Below are positions 57,014 to 64,000 of a stretch of DNA of 64,000 nt, piece after piece. This DNA comes from Gongronella butleri (lineage: Eukaryota > Mucoromycota > Mucoromycetes > Mucorales > Cunninghamellaceae): positions 124,001 to 188,000 of the forward strand of contig JAIWZP010000049.1 of NCBI GenBank assembly GCA_025201375.1, written 5' to 3'. The notes below the pieces were generated by a model. It ran no database searches, was not told where the DNA came from, and saw only the letters and a list, made by a program, of their open reading frames with translations. The number at the start of each line of letters is the position of its first letter. The first letter of the stretch is position 1. The translations under genes were made by a program, and so were the position numbers.

Positions 57014-58471
57014 CTAATGGCGGTGCGCCTCGATAAGCTGGACAGTGCCCTTGTTGCCATTGACAAGCGCCTTTTCTATGTTAGGCTGTAAAAAGCGCAA
57101 ATCTTGGCCCATGATTGTAATTTTGATATCAATGTCCTTGCTATCGGCCAGCGTCTCTTCGTGCGCGACAGGCGTCAGCGTGTACCGGCCAAACGCGTGA
57201 TTGAGGATCGTCATTTCGCCACCATCGACGCGCACAAAGCCCTTGACACGGTACACGTCGTCCTTGGGCAGCGACACGAGCCATGCATCCAGCGCGGCGC
57301 GCGACATGACCATGCCGTGGCCCGCAGGCACAATCACCTGCAGCAGATCCACCTCGTTCTCCTGGTGGTGCGGATCAAACACCATCTCCTCCATGTGACC
57401 CAACTTGTCATACGCGACTTTGAACAACTGCGTGTCAAGTCCAAACACCAGGTCCGGCGACACACCGCCATTGGCATCGCTCTTCACCTTTGGCGTGTCC
57501 GTGTTCAACTCGTTGACGTGATCAATCACCAAATCAAGCTCGCGTTCCGACACCTTTGATGAAAAAAAAAGGGAATGCGTGTTAAAATGCGCGATTTCAC
57601 TCTTGCTTCGCCTACCAATTCGTGCTTGTTGAGCAGAATCACGTCGCTGTATTGCGCCTGCAGCTTGGCGGTGTAGCTGGTATCTTCGTAGCCGCGGAAG
57701 TTCACGCAATCCACCACCGTGATGATCGAATCCAAGGCAAATCCGTCTGGCTCCATGTCGCGCACCTGGAGAGACACGCCTTGCGGGAATGCGCTGCCAC
57801 TGAGGAAAAAAACACGATTGAGTACAATCGGACCATCATGCTGCTTTTGATCTTCACTCCCTACCTAGTCTCGACAATGATGCGATCAGGGTTGTATTTT
57901 TCTAAAGAGATAAAAAAAAAAGCACGGGGAGGGGGCGTCAGCATGATCATCATTGTCCATGCTCGCCTGCGCCACATGGCCATGACCACCTGGTCTGGTC
58001 TCCCGATGGCGTACCTTTGAGCTCCAACAAGGCCAGCTTCATTTGACCCACAAGCACACAACACATACAACCATTCATCATCTCCTGCACGCCAATGTTG
58101 GTCTCCTTGGCAAGCAAACTGTCCACTGAAGAGAAAAAAAGAAAATAGGGGCACCACAAAACGTCAGTCAATAGCACAATCTTTATGCACGCGCATCAAA
58201 AAAAGCGTGTTGATACTGCCCACGTACCTGCAACGTCACCAAACTCGTTTTTCAAAAGACACACCTTGTAGCCCTCAGGAAGCTGCTTGATCAGCTGCAG
58301 GATAGTTGTCGTCTTGCCTATCCCCAACAAAAAAAAAAAAACCTCGTCGATCAGCCAACTCGCGCCTCTTTCTCCTCGATTTTCGCGTCCATCGCTATGA
58401 ATGCATCGCCACCTACCGCTTCCAAGGAAGCCAGTGAATACAGTGACAGGGATCGTCTTGTCGTTGGACAT
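57014..58471 (-). CDS. CobW/ZNG1-family metal-chaperone GTPase
   Basis: Exons 58417-58471, 58228-58317, 58015-58125, 57865-57901, 57616-57799 and 57014-57553 give 338 residues. Walker A is TGFLGSGKTT (split by intron 1); switch and Walker B regions include LLKNEFGDV and IITVVDCVNF; NKHE is the guanine-binding motif. The conserved metal-binding motif is CMCC in NGCMCCVL. PDRIIVETSGSAFPQGV follows. The C-terminal CobW domain includes VYRVKGFVRVDGGEMTILNH. The family (COG0523) uses GTP to load metals onto client proteins; the eukaryotic ZNG1 branch delivers zinc to methionine aminopeptidase. Whether this is the ZNG1 orthologue is likely but unproven. Exon 4 is 37 nt and exon 6 starts after a CAAAG acceptor. 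Confidence 0.93.
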
Positions 58472-58759
58472 GGTCTATGAAATCTATAGAGAGGAGCGTG
58501 CAAAAGGGTGAAAAAAAGTCAAAGGAAGGCGAAAGAAAAAGAACCCAAACTGCGGACCTTCATTTTGGCAGGCCTTGACCAAATTAGGGAGCCGCCCTGA
58601 TTCAGATCAAATGCATTGCAGTTTGCAGCAGCAGGTGCGTGCAAATTAACAGGACCCAAGCACGTCCTGTACATCCAGGAGAAAATCAACGCGCCCCGTA
58701 AATCGGTAAATTCAGCTTGGGCGCGTCAAGTTGCGATTCTCCCTGTGTCCCTGACCACC
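58472..58759. promoter_or_regulatory. Upstream region of the CobW-family gene
   Basis: The ATG-proximal part is T/C-rich on the minus strand (58500-58545 reads A/G on the plus strand). No gene is seen before the repeat begins at about 58760. Confidence 0.4.
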
Positions 58760-60160
58760 ATTCGGTTATTTTGGCGCCACTCCTCTCTTCAAAAAAAAAT
58801 TACTGTAAAAAAAAAAAGCAAAGATCGATCAGAACGCCTTCGAGACAAGCAACGTTTTCTCGAATTTTCACAAATCGAAGCTGGTCATCACAAATCGTCG
58901 TTGAATTGCCCCCAAACATTTGCCACTTGGCATTTTCGGTGCGTCTCTTTTTGGCAAGACGTACCTGCTACTGTATTTACGGTAAGAACCACAAGTCACT
59001 TGGGTCGTTGTGCAGATGAACCCAAAACTTGGACATTTTCATCAGAAATCCAGCATCATTGGTTTGTCAAACTTTCCTTTGTTCGCGATGAAACTTGCAC
59101 AGTTCGAAAGAGACGAACTCATGCGTCGTTTCTGGAATTTTTGCTCACCCCCCGATACAGTAGACGAACTTTGCTCGCTTGCAAAAGTCGATCAAACATT
59201 GATTTAATTTTCAAGCTCAATATTCTCGACTGTGATACGTACTGGAAAAATAACCTGCGGTGCTTTTACAGTAGTGTAACGTGTGAAAAACAGCGGCTGA
59301 ATCTCTGTCAAATGAGACTTGTTTCACCCGTGGAAGATCAATTTAAGCAAGCTGAGACAGAGAAAATCCACCTTTTTTCAACAAAATCTTTAATCACGAT
59401 TTGTTCGACAAAAGTCTAGTTAGTCGACCTGTGATTTTTATGTACCGGTACTCCAGATTTACTAACAAACTGGGGAGCAAAGCATCTAATGGGATGACTT
59501 GCAGCGCGCCAGCTTGCGTTTGAAAATTTTGCATCGGTCATTTCCGCAGGCGGCAGCCCACCCAGCGCATAAAAATAATGTGCAAATAAAAAATAAAAAA
59601 ATAAGAAAAAATAAAAAATTCCATGCAATTTACTGTACGCATCTTAATTTGGAAGTGTCAAACCTTAAATTTTTGCAAATTTCTTGACCAAAGTAGGCAC
59701 TTTTCTCAGTCGATCGTCGTTCATGCGTCACTCTTTGGGCTTTTTTCTTAATAAGTTGCGGCGACCTGTCATTTTGTGTGCCAAGATCAGATCGTCGGAG
59801 TTACTTGTTTGGGATGCATTGATCGCTCGGAGTCCGAAATTTCCCAAAATTGGCATTTTCTGAGATTGAAATGTGTGACCCCTGAGTGACCCCTGAATTT
59901 TTCAAAAGTGGTCGTAGCGCTCTGGGGTTTTAAGCTTTTTTGTTGCAAATTTTGAGCTGATTGCGATGCTGCTGTTTTTGAGTGGGATCGGCCAAGCAGA
60001 TGGCGAGACAACTGCTAAATGGAGCAAGTTGAAGGTTTTTGGAATTTGCAGGCTCAAAAAAATCGGGCGGACTCGTCGAGAGCATTGGGCTGCAGTTCGT
60101 GCAGAGGCGCGATTTTCATCGGCAGGCAGGTAGGTTGTAAATTTTTTTCTGGAGGAACAG
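58760..60160. repeat. Dispersed repeat family B, right-part copy
   Basis: It matches 36960-38300 in the same orientation, most strongly at 59460-59960 (gggagcaaagcatctaat, aaagtaggcacttttctcag, gtgtgacccctgagtgaccc). Similarity to the long copy fades on both sides. The ORF at 58616-59419 is a by-product of the repeat and has no recognisable domain. Confidence 0.75.
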
Positions 60161-60779
60161 CAAGCCAGCAAAGTTGAGAAAAACGACATCCAAGTACAGT
60201 GTTAATTCTTTTCCTGGGCGACGCTGTACTGTACGCAGCTGCACAGCAGCAAATTTGAACATCGACTTTGGCGAGTCAATCCAAGTCGACTGCCGACTGG
60301 TAGTGTTTTCAAACTGGGTTTATTTCATCAGAGATTCAGGCATCAGGCCAAAAGGCAATCAAAACTCAGAAAATGTACAAAATCGAGTTCTCGGGCGAGC
60401 TTGTCTTCCAAACACTGCACATCAGCAACCTTGAACAAGTGGCCAAATCATACTGTACTGTACAGTATCACGACAAACTAGGAACGGATTCATTTGAATG
60501 TGGTCGCAGCATTTAAAAGTGTCGATCGTTGAGCAAGAGCACAAAGCGTGCGATTTTGCATAAAAAGTCAAAAAAAAAAAAAAAGCGCCCGGCTGACAGC
60601 CTGTCAGATGAATACGATAGACGCGCGGCAAATGGCGATGAGACGTTTTTATTTTCAAATATCATACTGTAATTAGCATATTTGACCATAATGAAACTTT
60701 TTGAAATCATGATTGCGAAGCAAAACAGTAATTGGTAAGGGAGTGGACAGAGAAAAGAGCGTGGATGGGGTTTGATGGG
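60161..60779. other. Non-coding spacer downstream of glycogen synthase
   Basis: No gene is seen. The stretch has several TACTGTA/TACAGTA strings, including a compound tactgtactgtacagta at about 60451-60467, which can fold on itself, and an A-run at 60570-60583. Confidence 0.45.
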
Positions 60780-63564
60780 TTACAAATTCTTCTCCTTGAG
60801 CGTGAGGCGGTTCAGGGTCTCGATGTCGCCCTCGCGCAGCAGCTCGTCAGTGGCATTGACCTCGACGCCCTGTTCATGCAAAGCCGGGAATGGCTTTTTG
60901 TGTGGAATGGGAATACGGTGCGCGTCATCCTCGTCGTCATCAAAGTAGCTGTGGTTGGAGCCATTCATCAGCTGGCGCAGACGCGGGCTGGCCGGCGCGG
61001 AAATAGGGCGAGGTATCTTGACAGGCTTGCCGACCAGGTCGTCCATGTCGTCATCGTCGACAAACGAATCGGGATACGCGCGCCGCAGCGCAAGCTGACG
61101 CGCCTTAATGTACTCTAGCCCCATGCGCTTCCAATCGAGCAGGTCCGACAGGCGCTCCGTGCGATTGCGCTGGTTAATGCGCTGGCGACGCGTCTTTTGG
61201 CAAAAGCGGAACATCTGGTGGCACAGCTGGTCGATCGACTCCTCCACCGATTTTAACCGCCGGTCCACAATGTAGATGCCATAGTCTTCACAGTTTTCAA
61301 TGTTCTCCTCCATGAAGCAGCCAAAGCCGGACAGACTTTTTTCACAAAAAAAAAAAAAAAAAAAGGGGAAAGCGTGTCAGTGCACAGCCCAATGCCTTTT
61401 TCGATTCTCTTACTTGGTGGTGATGGAAGGCACGCCCATGACGGTGCATTCAGCAGGGGTATAGCCCCAAGGCTCGTAATAGGAGGGGAATACACCAAGA
61501 TGGCAGCCGCGCACAAAGTCTTCATAATCCAGGCCAAGCAGCGGATTGTTGGCATTGAGGAATTCAGGATGGAAAATGACCTTGACGCGATCGTGATGGT
61601 TGTTGAACATTTGAAGGCGGCGCAGCTGGTTCATGACAGGGTCTTGGCCATCGTCTGCAAGGTTGTGGGTGATGATGGGCGGTAAATCGTGGCGCTTGAG
61701 TGCAAACACACGGCGCTTGAGCAGCACCTTGTCCTCCTCGAGCAAATAGTCCTTGGCCTCGATCTCCTCGCCCCTGAAAAAAGGAAAAGAAAAAAAAGCC
61801 GAAAAACGTCACGTGTTTGCGCTTTTTTTGAGTTTTGTGGGGTTCTGGGCCTTTTACCTGAGGGCCTTTTCGTAAATGCGCTTGCCAATGCGATCCTGGA
61901 TCTCGTCGACGGTGGCACGCAATTGCTTGGTGACGGCCTGGCCCTTGAGCGCCTCAACGTTGAACGAATGGGTCGATCCGGGTAAAATAAGGAAGGCCAC
62001 CACCGTTGTTTTGGATTTGGCAGCCTTGAGGCGCTCATTGAGACCTAGAAAACAAGATGTGAGCCCGATGCATCTGAAACACGGCGTGATTTTTTCCCTT
62101 TTTTTTTGCTTTTTGTTTTTCAGGGACGACGTACGTTGCAATGCTTCGACATACATGTCAATGCCCTTGTTTCTATACTCGTAGCGGCCAGCAGTGAAAA
62201 AGTAGACGGTATCCTCGAGGTCAAAGTCGTAATGGCCATAGAAATGCCCGCGCACAAAGTCGTTGATCTTTTCCTTGTTGAGCGCGTGTTTGTTTTGGAA
62301 TTCATGCACAGCTTGGAACTTGATCACATTCAGCCCATTTGGCAGCACGCCATCTGAGGAACACAACAAAATGAGACATTGGCCCGGGGGGGGATATTGT
62401 CCTTTTTTTTTTTTTTTTTGTTCTCCGTTTACCTGGACGGCGCTTGAGTAGATGCTCGCTCTCATAGGCGGTAATATGGCTGACGGTGGTGAAAACATCG
62501 GCACAATGGGCCGCGGCGCGCTCAATGCAATAGCGGTGGTAGATGCCACGCTTGCCTGCCTCGGCGTCGACGTCAAAATGGTCCAAATTGTTGTAAAAAT
62601 CGACCGAGCCCGCACAAAGGTAGCGACCAAGCAGTGTTGCGTGCGTTGTAAAGACGGTCGTCAGGTCAATGCGGCGCTGCTTGATCAAGGGTAGCCCCAC
62701 ACCGGCTAACCATTCATGGAAATGGGCGATAATCGCTGGGCTTGCACGGTCCGTCTGCTTTTGCTCCTCATTGTACTACACAAACAAAAGGCAATTGGGG
62801 GGAAATCAGTGGTCCGTGTTCCACGCGCCCACTCCGCCCAAAACTTGCCCCCCGTTTCCCGGACTTTTCCCAACCATGATCTCAATGGCACCATCGTTTT
62901 CCTCACCCACAGGTGTGGTCAATGCCACCATGATGCACGCCGCTCTTTTTTCATCCGTTTTTCGTTTTGTTTTTGTACCTTTTTGGCGATTTCGCCCAAG
63001 AACCAAGTGACCATGTAACCAAAGAGAATCGCTTCGTTTGTCTCTTGGTCGCCAGGGGGACTGGGGATGCCTGTGGATCGCCAGAGGTCACCCTTCCACT
63101 CATCAAGCTTGTGCTGACACGAGGCGGTGTCGAAAAGGAGGACGTAGGGCACACCCTCGATGAGCCAGCGGCCAAACAGGTACTTGACGCCGTGCTTGTC
63201 CATTTCCTCGAGCGTGTCACGGATTTTCCCAGGAGGCGGCTCCAGCTTCTCGACTTCCATGGGCGCCGACTTGTATGACAGAGGGCCAATTAAGCAATAA
63301 CGATCCCCATACTCTTGCACGGTGACAGGCACCTTGGTCTTGATCACCGTGTAAATCCCGCCCACTGGAAAGAAAAAAAAAAAAAGGAAAAAGAAAAAAA
63401 AAAAAAAACGACGCCAGCCCCGTCGCGTGTGAGCCGAATCCCTCGATGAATTGCACTTGTTTATCGCGTCCCATCTTGCTTTTTATTTTCTTTTTATTCG
63501 TACCTTTGTTGGCGACCTCCCAGGCGATTTCAAACAGCAATGGGTTATAGACGTCTCTCTGCAT
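60780..63564 (-). CDS. GSY1: Glycogen synthase (GT3 family)
   Basis: Exons 63504-63564, 62979-63364, 62433-62775, 62135-62353, 61858-62044, 61414-61773 and 60780-61335 give 703 residues, the length of yeast Gsy1/Gsy2. Landmarks are [20 protein letters not shown] with [11 protein letters not shown] (N-terminal donor-site loop), [75 protein letters not shown] and the Arg-rich regulatory helix [20 protein letters not shown]. That helix binds glucose-6-phosphate, so allosteric activation is expected; the Ser/Pro-containing tail ([10 protein letters not shown]) is a likely phosphorylation site. It transfers glucose from UDP-glucose to the growing alpha-1,4 chain. The last intron ends in AAAAG. Confidence 0.97.
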
Positions 63565-63977
63565 GCTGTGTAAAAGGAGCCAAGAATAGAAAAAAATATA
63601 GATAAAGAAAGAGATGAGGGGAGAAAAAAAGGAAGGCGGGATTTGCTGCCGCCCTTTTTTATACAATTGGGAGCGGAACAGCGTGGATGGATGGTTTCTC
63701 TATCATGCAAAATCTCAGTCCGCTCCCCACCTCCTTTGCTCCACACATCACCCACTAAGGCAGGCTCACTATTTCCCACCCAACAAACATTGCTGTGTCA
63801 CCGGCTTTCCCTCCTTTCCCCCTCCCCTCTCTCTACTCCGTTTTGTTTTCAATACCTTCCAAACCTTGATTATCAAAGACGAGGATCAAATTGATCAAAT
63901 TGTTGGGTACCAAGTTGCTTTTTATTCTTTTTTAAGACCAAAAAAAAAAAAAACTTCTTCTTTTTCAAACATCACTT
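63565..63977. other. Upstream flank of glycogen synthase
   Basis: Pyrimidine-poor near the ATG on the plus strand (A/G-rich 63590-63640, i.e. a T/C promoter tract on the minus strand). No gene is seen. An AATAAA in minus orientation sits near 63920. Confidence 0.4.
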
Positions 63978-64000
63978 CTAGTTGCGCAAGAACTTGCCAA
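63978..64000 (-). CDS. Possible C-terminus of a further minus-strand gene
   Basis: Read on the minus strand, the edge ends GKFLRN followed by TAG at 63978-63980, with an AATAAA signal about 55 bases downstream. Only seven codons are visible, so this is a weak call based on position and the poly(A) signal. Confidence 0.25.

Noticed and set aside
58616..59419. 267-codon ORF within repeat family B
   Set aside because: Composition is that of translated AT-rich repeat, it is not preserved in the related copy at 36.9-37.7 kb, and no domain is recognisable.

Overview
The window reads as a nuclear fragment of a fungus, most likely an early-diverging one (Mucoromycota-like; the phylum is inference). 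Glycogen synthase and the Siw14-type phosphatase have fungal-type signatures. RalGAP-beta, an MBIP-like ATAC subunit and a plain diacylglycerol kinase occur alongside them, genes not found in the common yeasts. All but one of the genes have introns. I could place 91 introns by reading-frame and family continuity. They are short, with A-runs after the 5' splice site and T-runs before the 3' splice site. Every complete gene model below closes in frame from ATG to stop.

Layout. 1-4129 (-): 5' three quarters of a RalGAP beta gene. 4751-6883 (+): heat-shock factor. 6884-10328: gene-free, holding a ~496-bp tandem repeat, a degenerate ACGAACGTTCG array and a 580-bp inverted-repeat element. 10329-13992 (-) and 14211-17978 (+): divergent RPN2 and CTR9. 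18324-26230 (+): four tandem short-chain dehydrogenases. 26324-28288 (-): ALG10, sharing a promoter region with a vigilin-like KH protein (28589-31678, +). 32102-33277 (+): eIF3i. 33544-34830 (-): MBIP-like protein. 34831-40155: gene-free, repeat-rich. 40156-42645 (+): kelch membrane protein. 42863-43679 (-) and 44280-46175 (+): divergent Siw14-like phosphatase and diacylglycerol kinase. 46176-47798: repeat. 47799-50027 (-): SNW1/Prp45. 50028-51571: repeat fragment and minisatellite. 51572-52205 (+): EF-hand protein. 52386-55584 (-): type II membrane protein with two glycosyltransferase-like halves. 55884-56748 (-): UPF0303 protein. 57014-58471 (-): CobW GTPase. 58472-60779: repeat. 60780-63564 (-): glycogen synthase. 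A possible last exon of another minus-strand gene touches the right edge.

Genes are mostly housekeeping: proteasome, Paf1 complex, splicing, translation initiation, N-glycan donor synthesis and glycogen. They are arranged as divergent pairs with short shared promoters and convergent pairs with 90-270 bp between stops. The unusual material is the splicing architecture (a 10-nt micro-exon, a 17-nt first exon, three GC-AG introns with the same GCAAGT donor, CG-rich ACGCGT motifs inside AT-rich introns) and two dispersed non-coding repeat families, with short TACTGTA-bearing insertions separating their copies.
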